Shown here: piece after piece, positions 36,866 to 49,186 of the stretch
How positions within the stretch are numbered: position 1 is the first letter of the stretch
How the letters are laid out: each line of letters starts with the position of its first letter
Assembly: GCA_002722175.1 (NCBI GenBank)
Contig: PBKU01000039.1
Span: forward strand, 17,234 to 81,233
Length of the DNA stretch: 64,000 bases
Direction of reading: 5' to 3'
DNA from: Magnetovibrio sp.
GTDB taxonomy: Bacteria > Pseudomonadota > Alphaproteobacteria > Rhodospirillales > Casp-alpha2
Notes under the pieces: model-generated
The model's input: only the letters and a program-made list of their open reading frames with translations
What the model was told of the DNA's origin: nothing
The model's database searches: none
Position numbers and translations under genes: made by a program

Positions 36866-38077
36866 TCAGCAGGCAATTACGACGCCAACGTCAATTAAAT
36901 CAGCAATTTCCTTTTCGGAATAATTGTATTCCCTTAGAACCTCCCGGGTGTGTTCACCATATAGAGGTGCGCCCGATGTTATTTCACCGGGGTTATTTGT
37001 AAATTTAATGGGGAGGCCAATTGTGGGTAGAGATCCAATTTTTGAATGATTAATATCAATGACCATTTCGCGTGCCTTTACTTGAGGGTCTGAATGCATT
37101 TGGCAGATGTCCAATACGGGACCCGCTGGGACCCCCCCTCTTTCTAGCTTTTCAAGCCAAAAAGAAGAAGTTTGTTGACGGAAAAGATCACTAAGAATGA
37201 TTTCAAGTTTCTTTCGATGTTTCATCCGCATAGAGTTATCATGAAACCGCGCATCAGCAGCTAATTCTGGAACTTCGAGAACCATCAACAAACGTTTCCA
37301 ATTAGCTTGGTTGGCAGCACCTACGGTAATCCAGCCGTCAGCAGTTGGAAAAGCTTGGTAGGGACCATTCAGTGGATGTGCCGATCCCATGGGTTGGGGC
37401 GACTCACCTGTTGCTAGTGCGATGGCTGATTGCCAGTAGGTGTGTATGATCCCAGCTTCGAAGAGTGAGGTGTCCACTCTATCTCCTACTCCTGTTTTCA
37501 GTCGATTAGTGTAAGCTGCAACTATTCCTAGTGCACCCAGGATTCCAGCCGTAATATCTGTCACAGGGGCGCCCACTTTACACGGGGCTTTTCCCGGAGC
37601 TTCTCCTGTAATTGCCATCAGGCCCGACATTCCTTGAGCAATTAGATCAAAACCTGGGCGGTCTCGATAAGGGCCAGTCCGTCCAAATCCTGAAATTTCA
37701 CAATAGATTAGGCCAGGGTTAGACTTTCGCAGCGCATCGTACTTAAGTCCGAGTTTTTCCATTGTTCCTCGTCTATAATTTTCGGTTACAACATCGGCAG
37801 TTTTTAAAAGGGTTTTAAGCACCTCTACGCCAGCTTCAGATTTAAGATCAATGGCAATTCCTCGTTTGTTTCGGTTCATCATCATAAAAGCAGCGGATTC
37901 CCCATCTATTTCGGGAGGGGTAAAAAACCTGGAATCGTCGCCACTAGGAACACGCTCAACCTTAATCACGTCTGCCCCCATATCCGCCAACATCAAACCG
38001 CAAACAGGACCAGCCATTATGTGGGCGAGTTCAATTACTTTTAAACCTTGTAGTGGACCGGCCTTTTTTTCGTTCAT
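36866..38077 (-). CDS. CaiB/BaiF family class III CoA-transferase
   Basis: The 403-residue protein starts PLQGLKVIELAHIMAGPVCGLMLADMGADVIKVERVPSGDDSR, the CoA-binding start of class III CoA-transferases, and contains ISGFGRTGPYRDRPGFDLIAQGMSGLM and GAPVTDITAGILGALG, the latter with the predicted catalytic Asp that forms the glutamyl-free acyl-anhydride intermediate of this class. It moves CoA between an acyl donor and a carboxylate acceptor; the pair is unknown. Start ATG 38077 follows a GGAGAC site; TTG 38089 lies on that site. It sits 135 bases downstream of the aminotransferase gene, so the two may share a transcript. Confidence 0.88.
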   Translation of the reverse strand: MNEKKAGPLQGLKVIELAHIMAGPVCGLMLADMGADVIKVERVPSGDDSRFFTPPEIDGESAAFMMMNRNKRGIAIDLKSEAGVEVLKTLLKTADVVTENYRRGTMEKLGLKYDALRKSNPGLIYCEISGFGRTGPYRDRPGFDLIAQGMSGLMAITGEAPGKAPCKVGAPVTDITAGILGALGIVAAYTNRLKTGVGDRVDTSLFEAGIIHTYWQSAIALATGESPQPMGSAHPLNGPYQAFPTADGWITVGAANQANWKRLLMVLEVPELAADARFHDNSMRMKHRKKLEIILSDLFRQQTSSFWLEKLERGGVPAGPVLDICQMHSDPQVKAREMVIDINHSKIGSLPTIGLPIKFTNNPGEITSGAPLYGEHTREVLREYNYSEKEIADLIDVGVVIAC

Positions 38078-38212
38078 GTTTGTCTCCAAATAGAGTCAAT
38101 GTGACGGGTCAGTTATTTATCTATGGCGAGAGAACGCAATTGGCGTTGAAGTATTCAGGAGATATGACCCCTTTATAAGGACCACTAGGAGCAAAACTTC
38201 AAAACAGTGAAT

Positions 38213-39421
38213 TTATTGTGTGGCAGTAGATATAAGATAGTTCATTGCTCGAGAAACCCCGCCTTTTTGATGCGGTATATCCGCTAATTCAAATCCCATT
38301 TCCACTCCTCCGAGCGAGCCAATTAACATTAGATCATTGAAGTGACCTAAATGGCCTATTCGAAAAACTTTTCCTTTTAATTTTCCTAAGCCAGTACCTA
38401 ACGACATGTTAAATCGCTCGAGAATAATTTTTCGTACGTGATCAGCATCGTGATTTTCAGGCACAAATACGCCAGTTAAAACATTAGAGTGTTGAGAGGG
38501 CTCCATGCATACTGTTTCAAGTCCCCAAGCCTGAACTGCCTGACGTGTTGCTTCACCAAATCGGGCGTGTCTTATAAAAACGCTATCTAAACCTTCTGAT
38601 AACAGCATATCGCATGCTACATCAAGACCAAATAATAAATTTGTTGCAGGTGTATAAGGGAAAAAACCTTCAATGTTATTTTTTAGCATAGGTTCCCAGT
38701 CCCAATAAGAACGAGCTGATTTAGCTTTTTTAGAAGCTAAAAGGGCCTTTTCACTAATGGCATTGAAACTTAAACCAGGGGGAAGCATTAAACCTTTTTG
38801 GGAACATGCGATTGTCACATCAACGCCCCAGTCTTGATGTCGGTAGTCAATAGACCCTAACGAAGAAATGGTGTCAACAAGTAGAAGAGCGGGGTGATTT
38901 TCAGAATCAATTGCCTTTCGGATGTCTTCAATATTAGAAACTATCCCAGTGGATGTTTCATTGTGGATACAACAAACAGCTTTAATTTCTTTTTTGCGAT
39001 CGGCTGAGAGACGTTCTTGCAATTTATCGCTAGAAATTCCATGACGCCAGTCCCCCTCAATAAACTCTGTTTTAATGCCTAATTTGATTGCAAGGTCATT
39101 CCAAAGAGATGCGAAATGTCCAGTTTCGAACATTAGTGTTTTATCACCAGGTGAAAGTGTATTGACCAACGCAGCTTCCCAAGCCCCCGTACCGCTAGCA
39201 GGGAAAATTATTATAGGGCTATCAGTTTGGAAGATTTTTTTTGTTTTTTCTAAAAGTTCTCTCGTAAACATCCCAAAATCGGTACCACGGTGGTCGATTG
39301 TTGGCTTTTCTATAGCGCGAAGTACTTCGCCAGGAATGTTTGAAGGTCCAGGTATTTGCAGAAAATGGAAACCATCATTATATGTCATAGTTTTTTGACT
39401 CATTATATAGTTTGCATTCAT
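38213..39421 (-). CDS. Class V aminotransferase, serine/alanine-glyoxylate type
   Basis: The 402-residue PLP enzyme begins IPGPSNIPGEVLRAIEKPTIDHRGTDFG, a start shared by serine-glyoxylate and alanine-glyoxylate aminotransferases. Other features are PASGTGAWEAALVN (74-87), VDTISSLGSIDY and the PLP lysine Lys209 in CSQKGLMLPPG. It converts glyoxylate to glycine using serine or alanine. Divergent placement from a 2-hydroxyacid (glycolate-type) dehydrogenase fits a route in which that enzyme makes the 2-oxoacid that this one aminates. Later ATGs at codons 7 and 12 are possible starts. Confidence 0.9.
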   Translation of the reverse strand: MNANYIMSQKTMTYNDGFHFLQIPGPSNIPGEVLRAIEKPTIDHRGTDFGMFTRELLEKTKKIFQTDSPIIIFPASGTGAWEAALVNTLSPGDKTLMFETGHFASLWNDLAIKLGIKTEFIEGDWRHGISSDKLQERLSADRKKEIKAVCCIHNETSTGIVSNIEDIRKAIDSENHPALLLVDTISSLGSIDYRHQDWGVDVTIACSQKGLMLPPGLSFNAISEKALLASKKAKSARSYWDWEPMLKNNIEGFFPYTPATNLLFGLDVACDMLLSEGLDSVFIRHARFGEATRQAVQAWGLETVCMEPSQHSNVLTGVFVPENHDADHVRKIILERFNMSLGTGLGKLKGKVFRIGHLGHFNDLMLIGSLGGVEMGFELADIPHQKGGVSRAMNYLISTATQ

Positions 39422-39562
39422 TTTATAAAATGTAAGTAACTAAATAAAAAGGGAAAATATATATTTTTCTTTTTTGAATGCAATTTATAGGATAGCATTG
39501 TGTTATTAAAAAAGTTTCTGAGGGTTTGAAAGACATAAATTGATTTTTTTGTAACGGTTAAA

Positions 39563-42520
39563 ATGATTCGTAATTTAAAAGGGTGTTTTAAGTCCAAGGT
39601 TCAAGGTGATGTCTACTTTGATAAGTTTACGCGCGGAATGTATGCTACTGATGCGTCAATCTATCAGATTGATCCTATAGGAGTCATTGTCCCAAGATCA
39701 ATAGCCGATGTTGCTGCAGCTATGAAAATAGCTGAAGAGGAGGGATTATCGATACTGGCTAGAGGCGGTGGTACATCGCAATGTGGCCAGACCGTCGGGG
39801 AAAGCATAGTAATTGATTCTTCAAAATATTTAGACAAAATACTAGAGTTTAACCTGGAAAAACAGACATGCTTAGTGGAACCAGGCTTGGTTCTTGATCA
39901 TCTAAATGCGCACCTAAAGTCTTATGGACTCTGGTTTCCTGTCGATGTTTCAACCAGTGCTCAAGCGACAATAGGTGGGATGGTAGGTAACAACTCATGT
40001 GGTTCTCGATCAATCATTTATGGAACCATGCGCGACAATGTGAAAAGAGTAAATGCTATACTTGCCAATGGCACCAAAATGTGGTTTGGCGAAGAAAACG
40101 AGGGGAGTTCGGAGGAATCCGAAAAATTTAACTTTGAGGCGGAACTCAAGTCTACCCTTCAAACAATAGGTCGAGAGGAAAGAGAAGAAGTTTTAAAACG
40201 CTTTCCGGATTTAATGCGGAGAGTTGGCGGTTACAATATTGATGCACTGATACCTGGGGGGCCAGTTAGAGGAGAGTGGAGTAGCCCTTTAGTGCACTCA
40301 GAGCTTAATAGGCAAAATTTTGCACATCTTCTTGTTGGTTCAGAAGGGACACTCGCATACTTTGCTGCCATAGAGTTGAAACTTCAGCCGATTCCTAGAA
40401 ACAAAGCACTTGGAATCTGCCATTTCTCAACGTTCAATCAGGCAATGGCAGCGACGAAGTCTATTGTTAAACTTGGCCCTAGCGCGGTTGAGCTAGTTGA
40501 TAGTAACATGATCTCATTAGCGTATAGTATTCCCTTATTTAAGAAAACGATTGAAACTTTTGTCAAAGGAAAACCCGAAGCACTGTTATTAGTTGAGTTT
40601 TCCGAAGAGATCCAGTCTGAGAATATTTCCCGTCTTAATAATCTTGACCAGCTTATAAGTGACTTAGGCTTTTCACGGTCAGTTGTGAAAGTGACAAGAA
40701 CAAAAGAACAGAAAGCCGTTTGGAGTGTGCGAAAAGCCGCACTGAATATAATGATGTCTATGCGTGGAGATGGAAAACCGATTTCATTTATTGAAGATTG
40801 TGCAGTGCGACTTGAAGATCTTCCTGATTACACGTCCCGTCTTACAGAAATTTTTCATAAATACAACACTCATGGGACCTGGTATGCACATGCCTCTGTT
40901 GGTTGCTTGCACGTTCGACCGATTCTCAACCTTAAGCAAGAGCTAGATATTAAAAAGATGCGTAATATTGCAGAAGAGGCCTTTGATTTAATCTGTGGAT
41001 ACAAAGGCTCCCATTCAGGTGAACATGGAGACGGATTGGTTCGTTCCGAATTTCATGAAAGAATGTTTGGCTCCAAATTGGTTCGCTCATTTGAAAAAAT
41101 TAAGGATACTTTTGATCCGGAAAACCGGATGAACCCAGGGAAAATAGTTCGTTCACCTAGAATGGATGACCGTTCCCTATTTAGATTTAAATCGGACTAC
41201 ATGATTGAAAATTCTGGTGCCGCACTTGATTGGAGTTTTTGGGGTGATTTTGGAAAAGCGGTAGAGATGTGCAATAATAATGGGGCATGCAGAAAATTTG
41301 ATTCTGGTGTAATGTGCCCGTCTTATAGAATCACCAAAAATGAACGAGATTTGACCCGAGGACGATCAAATGCCTTACGGTTGGCACTTTCTGGTCAGTT
41401 AGGCGCAAATGCCCTTATTTCTGACGGGATGTTAGATGTAATGAAGCTTTGCGTTAGCTGTAAAGGGTGCAAGCGTGAATGTCCCACCGGTGTTGATATG
41501 TCTCGCATGAAAATCGAGTTCTTATATCGGTATAATCAGGATAAGGGAATAAAACTTCGGGATAGGCTGATAGGTTACTTGCCCAGGTATGCCCCCTTCG
41601 CTCAGAAATTACGATGGATGCTAAACTCTTTTGATTTAGTCCCTGGGTCGAAGACTGTAATTGAAAAAAATTTAGGAATTAGTCGCTTCAGGCAATTACC
41701 AAGGTGGCAAAAAGCTCCTTATCGGTTATTGCCACAGCAAAATTTATCTAGTCCATCTGATGATGGAAAAACAGCATTATTATTTGCTGATACCTTTAGT
41801 TATTATTTCGAACCGGAAAACATATTGGCTGCCATGAATGTTTTTTCTTCTATTGGCTATAATCTAAGAATTTTGCAACCGGTCGATAACAAGCGACCTT
41901 TATGTTGTGGACGGACATTTCTTTCGGTCGGGCTAGTAGACGAGGCTAGGTTTGAAATGAAACGGCTTTTAACGGCCTTATTGCCCTACGTAAAAAAGAA
42001 TATCCCTGTTATTGGTCTAGAGCCATCTTGCTTATTAACATTGCGAGACGAGCTAATGGCAGTGATCCCCGGTGAAAACTCGCAAATAATTGCCCAGCAC
42101 GTAAAGTTATTTGAAGAGTTTATTTTAGACCAATTGGGTAGAGGTAACGCAAATTTTAAATTAAGACCGTTAAATGAGACAAAAGCATTGGTGCACGGAC
42201 ATTGCCATCAAAAAGCTTTATCTGACATAAATGATGTCAAAAAAGTTTTAAAATTAATCCCTGATCTAGACGTGGATATTTTAGACGTTAGCTGTTGCGG
42301 TATGGCGGGTGGTTTTGGCTACCAAGTGGAAACCTATGATGAATCGATGAAAATGGGGGAAATTAAACTTTTCCCTTCTATACGCTCTGCTGATGTGGGG
42401 ACAATTATTGTCGCAGATGGTACCAGCTGCCGTCACCAGATTCTTCATGGGACGAACAGACAAGCAGTGCATGTTGCGCGAATCTTAGAACGCTCGATTG
42501 AGCCTGTTGCGACATGGTAG
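39563..42520 (+). CDS. FAD/4Fe-4S 2-hydroxyacid dehydrogenase (YdiJ/D-2-hydroxyglutarate or lactate type)
   Basis: A 985-residue fusion. Residues about 30-270 form a PCMH-type FAD domain (LARGGGTSQCGQTVGES, ATIGGMVGNNSCGSRSI), then an FAD-oxidase C-terminal domain to about 530 (HASVGCLHVRPIL, GEHGDGLVRSEF). Next are ferredoxin cysteines (NNGACRKF, CVSCKGCKRECPTGVDMSRMK) and a GlpC-like CCG domain (CCGRTFLSVG, LDVSCCGMAGGFGY). This layout oxidises D-2-hydroxyacids and feeds electrons to the respiratory chain; it matches YdiJ-like enzymes in length. The gene overlaps the GntR gene by seven bases, so the regulator is cotranscribed. Confidence 0.9.
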   Translation: MIRNLKGCFKSKVQGDVYFDKFTRGMYATDASIYQIDPIGVIVPRSIADVAAAMKIAEEEGLSILARGGGTSQCGQTVGESIVIDSSKYLDKILEFNLEKQTCLVEPGLVLDHLNAHLKSYGLWFPVDVSTSAQATIGGMVGNNSCGSRSIIYGTMRDNVKRVNAILANGTKMWFGEENEGSSEESEKFNFEAELKSTLQTIGREEREEVLKRFPDLMRRVGGYNIDALIPGGPVRGEWSSPLVHSELNRQNFAHLLVGSEGTLAYFAAIELKLQPIPRNKALGICHFSTFNQAMAATKSIVKLGPSAVELVDSNMISLAYSIPLFKKTIETFVKGKPEALLLVEFSEEIQSENISRLNNLDQLISDLGFSRSVVKVTRTKEQKAVWSVRKAALNIMMSMRGDGKPISFIEDCAVRLEDLPDYTSRLTEIFHKYNTHGTWYAHASVGCLHVRPILNLKQELDIKKMRNIAEEAFDLICGYKGSHSGEHGDGLVRSEFHERMFGSKLVRSFEKIKDTFDPENRMNPGKIVRSPRMDDRSLFRFKSDYMIENSGAALDWSFWGDFGKAVEMCNNNGACRKFDSGVMCPSYRITKNERDLTRGRSNALRLALSGQLGANALISDGMLDVMKLCVSCKGCKRECPTGVDMSRMKIEFLYRYNQDKGIKLRDRLIGYLPRYAPFAQKLRWMLNSFDLVPGSKTVIEKNLGISRFRQLPRWQKAPYRLLPQQNLSSPSDDGKTALLFADTFSYYFEPENILAAMNVFSSIGYNLRILQPVDNKRPLCCGRTFLSVGLVDEARFEMKRLLTALLPYVKKNIPVIGLEPSCLLTLRDELMAVIPGENSQIIAQHVKLFEEFILDQLGRGNANFKLRPLNETKALVHGHCHQKALSDINDVKKVLKLIPDLDVDILDVSCCGMAGGFGYQVETYDESMKMGEIKLFPSIRSADVGTIIVADGTSCRHQILHGTNRQAVHVARILERSIEPVATW

Positions 42521-43194
42521 ACAAGACGCCTTTCCGTCACGCTACGTTGTCGAAAGAAGCGGCAAAGGGGGTTCGCAAACTAATTTTTAACGGCTATCTG
42601 GCACCAGGAGAACGTATTAATGAAAAAGAACTTTGCCAGGAATTTGGGCTGTCCAGGACCCCTCTTCGTGAAGCACTAAAAGTTTTAGAGTCTGAAGGTC
42701 TTATCGAATTACTTCCTAACCGGGGGTCAAGGGTTGTACTTATTGAGCCCCGTGCCATTGATGAAATTTTTTCAGTAATGAGTGTTCTTGAATCATTAGC
42801 TGGAGAAATTGCTGTAGAAAACCTTAGCGATGAGAGACTCGCTGAGATCCGTGCTGAACACTTTCAAATGGCGATGTACTATACTCGAGCTGACTTAACT
42901 GGATATTTTCACCACAACCAGCGAATTCATGATCTTATTGTTTTGACGTCTGGCAATGAAACTCTAGCGGCTCTTTATCAGAACCTAGCAGGAAAAATTC
43001 GACTGGCTCGTCATCATGCAAATATATCGCGTGAACGTTGGACCTGTGCAATGAGCGAACATGAAATTATACTTGAGGCCCTCGAGTCGAGGGACGGTGA
43101 GCGATTAGCCAGATTATTGCGAGAACATCTATTAAAAACATGTGATTCCCTCAAGAGCAGCTTTCAAACTGACAGTGGCAAAATGATCGACTGA
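42514..43194 (+). CDS. GntR-family regulator, FadR/FCD type
   Basis: A 226-residue regulator with an N-terminal winged helix (GVRKLIFNGYLAPGERINEKELCQEFGLSRTPLREALKVLESEGLIELLPNRGSRVV) and an all-helical FCD ligand domain (HNQRIHDLIVLTSGNETL, SEHEIILEALESRDGERLARLLREHL). FCD regulators usually sense organic acids. Overlap with the 2-hydroxyacid dehydrogenase suggests it controls that operon and maybe the divergent aminotransferase in response to a hydroxyacid. It ends 142 bases before the convergent atp operon. Confidence 0.92.
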   Translation: MVDKTPFRHATLSKEAAKGVRKLIFNGYLAPGERINEKELCQEFGLSRTPLREALKVLESEGLIELLPNRGSRVVLIEPRAIDEIFSVMSVLESLAGEIAVENLSDERLAEIRAEHFQMAMYYTRADLTGYFHHNQRIHDLIVLTSGNETLAALYQNLAGKIRLARHHANISRERWTCAMSEHEIILEALESRDGERLARLLREHLLKTCDSLKSSFQTDSGKMID

Positions 43195-43220
43195 ATCTTT
43201 AAAAATCTTATATGTGAAGT

Positions 43221-43239
43221 TTCTACCGTAAGGGTAGAA
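43221..43239. terminator. Stem-loop between convergent gntR and atpC
   Basis: TTCTACC (43221-43227) and GGTAGAA (43233-43239) form a perfect 7-bp stem with a 5-base loop between two convergent units. No strong T-run follows on either strand, so terminator function is only likely by position. Confidence 0.35.
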
Positions 43240-43336
43240 CATCTATTCTTGCCGGACAACAATTTGTAACACATTATACATAAAAATAGACAACCGGTCT
43301 TCCGCAAAACATAAAGCCAATAAGAACTTGAGAACA

Positions 43337-43768
43337 TTAACTGCCTTTTTCAATCTTTTCTGCGATACTCATTAACTCCTTTGCTATCGCCAATCTTTTC
43401 TGTGCATCGTTTACTTCTCTAAAATTTTTAGCATGTGCTATAGTTTCTTCCAGGGTCTTTTTTGCCTTAACTAGTCGTTTTTCTGCACTTGCTCGTGTAA
43501 TCTCATTTTCGGTCAAAACCTCATCTGCTAAAATTGTGCATCCTTCAGGTTGCACCTCGCAAACCCCACCGCTAACAAATATTCTTTGCATGCTTTTCCC
43601 GCCTTCGTAGATATCTAGTATTCCTGGGCGGAGCGTGGCGATTAGAGGGCTATGGTTTGGTAAAATACCAAGATCCCCTTCTGCGCCCGGGATAACAACC
43701 ATTTCAGCCGCTTCTGACATGACAAGCGCAGAAGGAGTAACTAACTCAAATTCAATATTTTCGGCCAT
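43337..43768 (-). CDS. atpC: ATP synthase F1 epsilon subunit
   Basis: A 143-residue epsilon subunit, last gene of the F1 operon. Features are the N-terminal beta-sandwich FELVTPSALVMSEAAEMVVIPGAEGDLGILPNHSPLIATLRPG and the helical hairpin from about residue 85 (NEITRASAEKRLVKAKKTLEETI). It links the rotor stalk to the c-ring and can restrain ATP hydrolysis. It begins 26 bases after the atpD stop. Confidence 0.95.
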   Translation of the reverse strand: MAENIEFELVTPSALVMSEAAEMVVIPGAEGDLGILPNHSPLIATLRPGILDIYEGGKSMQRIFVSGGVCEVQPEGCTILADEVLTENEITRASAEKRLVKAKKTLEETIAHAKNFREVNDAQKRLAIAKELMSIAEKIEKGS

Positions 43769-43794
43769 TAATTTTATCCTATTTTGATCAAATC

Positions 43795-45231
<1,437 letters not shown>

Positions 45232-45262
45232 CTATTAAACGTGAGTTAAGCAGGCCATATAT

Positions 45263-46156
45263 CTAAAGCGCCTCTGCACCAGAAATTATTTCTATTAATT
45301 CTTTTGTAATAGCTGCTTGACGTGTTCGATTATAAGTAAGGGTTAGCCCATCAATCATATCATTCGCGTTGCGACTCGCATTATCCATAGCTGTCATGCG
45401 TGCTCCATGTTCCGATGCAGAGCTCTCTAATAAGGCTTGAAAAATTTGTACAGAAAGATTGCGCGGTAAGAGATCTGCTAAAATTTCTTCTTCGTCTGGC
45501 TCAAATATGTAGACAGCGTCTGACCCGCTATTATCAGGTTTCTCAGGGGCAGTCGTTTGAGGGTTATTAAACGGAATAATCTGCTGAGGGGTGGTAGTTT
45601 GAGTCATTGCAGATTGAAATTTATTAAATAGAATTGTACAAACATCAAACTCTCCCGCTTCGAACATATCAGCTACACGGCTAGCAATATCTATAGCTTC
45701 TTCAAAGCTGACCCCTTGCTTTCCAATGCCCTCATAGGTGTCAATAATATCACTGGCGAACGTACGCTTAAGATTATCGCGGCCTTTGCGCCCAACGCAA
45801 AGGAGTTTTGCAGTTTTTTTTCGAGAAGTTAAATCTTCAACTATTCGTCGAGCCTCTCGGACAATTGAGCTATTAAAACCACCGCAAAGACCTCGGTCGG
45901 CTGTACAAACAATTAGAAGGTAAACCTTGTTACTCTTTTTTCCAACAAGCATGTCAGGGGCGCCTTCTATACCAAAAAAACTTGTTGCGATAGCTGCAGT
46001 AATTTGATTCATCTTTTCAGCATAAGGGCGAGCAGCCTCAGCATTTTCTTGTGCTCGGCGGAGCTTCGCGGCAGCAACCATTTTCATTGCTGCCGTAATT
46101 TTTTGAGTTGATTTAACACTGCTAATCCGAGTTTTGAGATCTTTAAGACTTGGCAT
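45263..46156 (-). CDS. atpG: ATP synthase F1 gamma subunit
   Basis: A 297-residue central-stalk subunit: N-terminal [35 protein letters not shown] coil, [16 protein letters not shown] and C-terminal [44 protein letters not shown]. It rotates inside the alpha-beta hexamer. A loop of about ten residues (around [15 protein letters not shown]) is Pro/Thr-rich, within variation for alphaproteobacteria. Confidence 0.97.
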   Translation of the reverse strand: MPSLKDLKTRISSVKSTQKITAAMKMVAAAKLRRAQENAEAARPYAEKMNQITAAIATSFFGIEGAPDMLVGKKSNKVYLLIVCTADRGLCGGFNSSIVREARRIVEDLTSRKKTAKLLCVGRKGRDNLKRTFASDIIDTYEGIGKQGVSFEEAIDIASRVADMFEAGEFDVCTILFNKFQSAMTQTTTPQQIIPFNNPQTTAPEKPDNSGSDAVYIFEPDEEEILADLLPRNLSVQIFQALLESSASEHGARMTAMDNASRNANDMIDGLTLTYNRTRQAAITKELIEIISGAEAL

Positions 46157-46199
46157 TGATTTGTTCTACTATTGCTCTATAGAAAAATAGACTTAATGA

Positions 46200-47729
46200 T
46201 TAAACGAAGGATTTAACAAAATTGCTGAGAAAAGCAGATAATTTTTCCTCGGTTGCTTCGGAGAGCGTTTTTTCATTCTTGATTATCTCCAGAATATCAC
46301 TGCCCTTGTCACGAATTTCCTCGAGTAACCGTTGTTCGAAGCGGGTCACGTCTGAAACGTTAATATCATCTAAATAGCCTTTTACTCCGGTGAATATACA
46401 TATTACCTGTTCTTCCATTGGTAATGGGGAGTATTGTGATTGCTTGAGGAGCTCTGTTAAGCGAGCTCCCCTTGCCAGTAGTTTTTGTGTTGAAGCGTCT
46501 AAATCGGATGCAAATTGCGCAAAAGCGGCCATTTCCCGATATTGTGCAAGTTCAAGCTTTATTGAACCTGCAACTTGTTTCATTGCTTTTACATGGGCTG
46601 CAGACCCGACACGGCTCACAGAAAGCCCAACATTTACCGCCGGACGTATACCTTTGAAAAACAGTTCTGTTTCAAGAAAAATCTGTCCGTCTGTAATGGA
46701 AATTACATTCGTGGGAATATAGGCGGAAACATCGCCCGCCTGAGTTTCAATCACTGGGAGCGCTGTCAGAGAACCGTTGCCAGCACCATCTCCCATCTTT
46801 GCTGCTCTTTCAAGCAATCGCGAGTGGAGATAAAAAACATCGCCAGGAAAAGCCTCACGACCCGGTGGACGGCGCAACAAAAGTGACATTTGACGATAAG
46901 CAATAGCTTGCTTTGATAGATCATCGTAAAATATTACGGCATGCTTTCCATTGTCGCGGAAAAATTCTCCCATTGTACACCCTGTGTAGGGTGCGAGAAA
47001 TTGCATGGGAGCTGGATCGGATGCAGTGGCAGCGACAATGATCGAATATTTCAAAGCATCATAATCTTCCAGTGTTTTGACTAATTGAGCTACCGTTGAG
47101 CGCTTTTGGCCAATAGCAACATAGATACAAAACAGTTTTTCGTTATCGTTTTCAGATTCATTTACTGATTTCTGGTTAATTATAGTATCGATAATAACGG
47201 CGGTTTTTCCTGTCTGCCGGTCCCCGATGATTAGTTCTCGTTGTCCACGACCAATTGGAATTAAAGAGTCTATTGCCTTAAGACCTGTTTGCATGGGTTC
47301 ATGAACAGACTTTCGCGGAATAATTCCTGGCGCTTTAACCTCAACTTGTGCGCGATCAGAACCTTCAATCGGCCCTTTCCCATCAATCGGGTTTCCAAGA
47401 CCATCAACCACTCGGCCTAGCAGGCCCATGCCAACAGGCGTATCTACAATGGTTCCTGTTCGCTTAACTGTATCCCCTTCTTTAATCGTCCGGTCCTCGC
47501 CGAAGATGACCACTCCGACATTGTCGGATTCAAGGTTTAAAGCCATTCCCTTAATTCCACCGGGAAATTCAACCATTTCCCCGGCTTGAATCTGATCAAG
47601 TCCATATACCCTAGCTATTCCATCACCAACAGATAGAACTTGGCCTACTTCAGCCACTTGTGAAATGGATTCAAAATCTAAAATTTGTTTTTTCAAAATC
47701 GCAGAAATTTCAGCTGGTTTTATTTCCAT
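46200..47729 (-). CDS. atpA: ATP synthase F1 alpha subunit
   Basis: A 509-residue non-catalytic nucleotide-binding subunit: [10 protein letters not shown] start, [14 protein letters not shown]-loop, [20 protein letters not shown], and the [29 protein letters not shown] segment. Its start overlaps the atpH stop by one base, which indicates translational coupling. Length is standard. Confidence 0.98.
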   Translation of the reverse strand: MEIKPAEISAILKKQILDFESISQVAEVGQVLSVGDGIARVYGLDQIQAGEMVEFPGGIKGMALNLESDNVGVVIFGEDRTIKEGDTVKRTGTIVDTPVGMGLLGRVVDGLGNPIDGKGPIEGSDRAQVEVKAPGIIPRKSVHEPMQTGLKAIDSLIPIGRGQRELIIGDRQTGKTAVIIDTIINQKSVNESENDNEKLFCIYVAIGQKRSTVAQLVKTLEDYDALKYSIIVAATASDPAPMQFLAPYTGCTMGEFFRDNGKHAVIFYDDLSKQAIAYRQMSLLLRRPPGREAFPGDVFYLHSRLLERAAKMGDGAGNGSLTALPVIETQAGDVSAYIPTNVISITDGQIFLETELFFKGIRPAVNVGLSVSRVGSAAHVKAMKQVAGSIKLELAQYREMAAFAQFASDLDASTQKLLARGARLTELLKQSQYSPLPMEEQVICIFTGVKGYLDDINVSDVTRFEQRLLEEIRDKGSDILEIIKNEKTLSEATEEKLSAFLSNFVKSFV

Positions 47730-48289
47730 CAGCTAACCCCTTTCATGGTGAGGCGAAGTTGCTGTAGTTTGCTTTTTAGCGAGCTGTCGATCATTTGAGA
47801 ACCGATTTGAACAATAAGACCCCCTAACAAGCTCTTATCGACCTTTAAATTAATCGAAACTTTTCCCCCGGAAAATTTATGTAAAGCAGTGCTAATTGAA
47901 TTAACTTCTGCAGCAGTTAATTCTTGGGCGGAAACAACCTGAGCGGCGGTTTCCCCTTTTCGATCAGATAGGACGGCTTTGTATGCATTTACAATAGCAG
48001 AAAGGCAGCTTAGCCTTCCATTTTTGGCGATTACCCCAACAAAATTTTTTGTTAAATTAGAGACATTCATTGAAGCGAGAATTACGTTCAGGGCCTTAAC
48101 TTGGGTGTTACGGGAAATTACTGGGGAAAGAACAAGTTTATTGAGGTCAGGGCTAGATTCAAGCAAATTGCCCAGGGCCTCTAGATCTTGTGAAACTTTT
48201 TTTAACTGGCGCTTTTCATCAGCCAAATCAAAAAGAGCTGTTGCATAGCGGTCTGTTAAACCTGTAGCACTAGCAGCATTAGATGACAC
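47729..48289 (-). CDS. atpH: ATP synthase F1 delta subunit
   Basis: A 186-residue peripheral-stalk subunit (OSCP type) with [24 protein letters not shown] at the N-terminus and [34 protein letters not shown] at the C-terminus, the family signature. Start is GTG 48289, preceded by a GGGGGGAT purine run. It heads the F1 operon; the F0 genes (a, c, b) are not in this window, as usual in alphaproteobacteria. Confidence 0.95.
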   Translation of the reverse strand: MSSNAASATGLTDRYATALFDLADEKRQLKKVSQDLEALGNLLESSPDLNKLVLSPVISRNTQVKALNVILASMNVSNLTKNFVGVIAKNGRLSCLSAIVNAYKAVLSDRKGETAAQVVSAQELTAAEVNSISTALHKFSGGKVSINLKVDKSLLGGLIVQIGSQMIDSSLKSKLQQLRLTMKGVS

Positions 48290-48578
48290 TTAGGTATATC
48301 CCCCCTAAAAAAACGGATTTATTTGATATTGTAAAAATTCGCACTGAACTCTTTAATCAACCTCTGCCATCCAAGGGCTTCAGCGAAATCGATGCATTAG
48401 GTACCATACTGCTTAGAGGCATGCAAGCGAACAGAAAAAAGTATACGAAAAATATAATAATACAATTTCCCAAAATAGCGTCTCTCTTTTTTTACCTCTC
48501 AGTATTGTTGCTGAAAATTGTAAAACTTAATAACCAAAGAAGCTAGCTTGTCTGGACTAGAATTTGTTATTTCTCTTC

Positions 48579-49178
48579 TTAGTATGCAACGGGTTTTCGG
48601 CCATTTAAGGCAGTAAGAAGAGTGCCATCATCAAGATAGTCAAGCTCACCCCCAATAGGAACACCGTGAGCAAGACCAGAAATATTACTATTTGCGTCAG
48701 CAAGCTGTTTAGCAATGTAATGTGCTGTTGATTGCCCGTCAATTGTAGCATTTGTCGCTAAGATAACCTCTTTTACCTCGATCTGAGACGCTCGCTCCAC
48801 TAACTTTGGTATGTGTAGTTCATCTGGCCCAATACCATCTAGCGCCGACAAAGTCCCGCCCAGAACATGATAGAGGCCTTTGTATAGTGCCGAACGCTCT
48901 AGAGCCCATAAGTCTCCAACGTCTTCAACAACGCATATAATTGACTGGTCGCGACGAAAGTCAGAGCAAATATTGCAGGGGCTATCTGTATCGAGGTTTC
49001 CACATATAGGACAAGTCTTAATAGCATTCATGATATCGGATAGTTTTTGAGATAAAGGGATCATAAGAGATTCGCGTTTTCTTAACAGATGTAACGCAAC
49101 TCTTCGTGCTGATCGTGGTCCTAATCCTGGGAGTTTAGCTAAAAGTATTATCAGATCATCGATTTCTGTTTTGCTCAT
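48579..49178 (-). CDS. recR: Recombination mediator RecR
   Basis: A 199-residue RecR: N-terminal helix-hairpin-helix [20 protein letters not shown], four-cysteine zinc finger [16 protein letters not shown] (about residues 57-72), and Toprim domain [14 protein letters not shown] and [20 protein letters not shown] segment. It aids RecA loading at gaps with RecFO. It follows ybaB by eight bases in the conserved dnaX-ybaB-recR order. Confidence 0.96.
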   Translation of the reverse strand: MSKTEIDDLIILLAKLPGLGPRSARRVALHLLRKRESLMIPLSQKLSDIMNAIKTCPICGNLDTDSPCNICSDFRRDQSIICVVEDVGDLWALERSALYKGLYHVLGGTLSALDGIGPDELHIPKLVERASQIEVKEVILATNATIDGQSTAHYIAKQLADANSNISGLAHGVPIGGELDYLDDGTLLTALNGRKPVAY

Positions 49179-49186
49179 CGGGTGCT

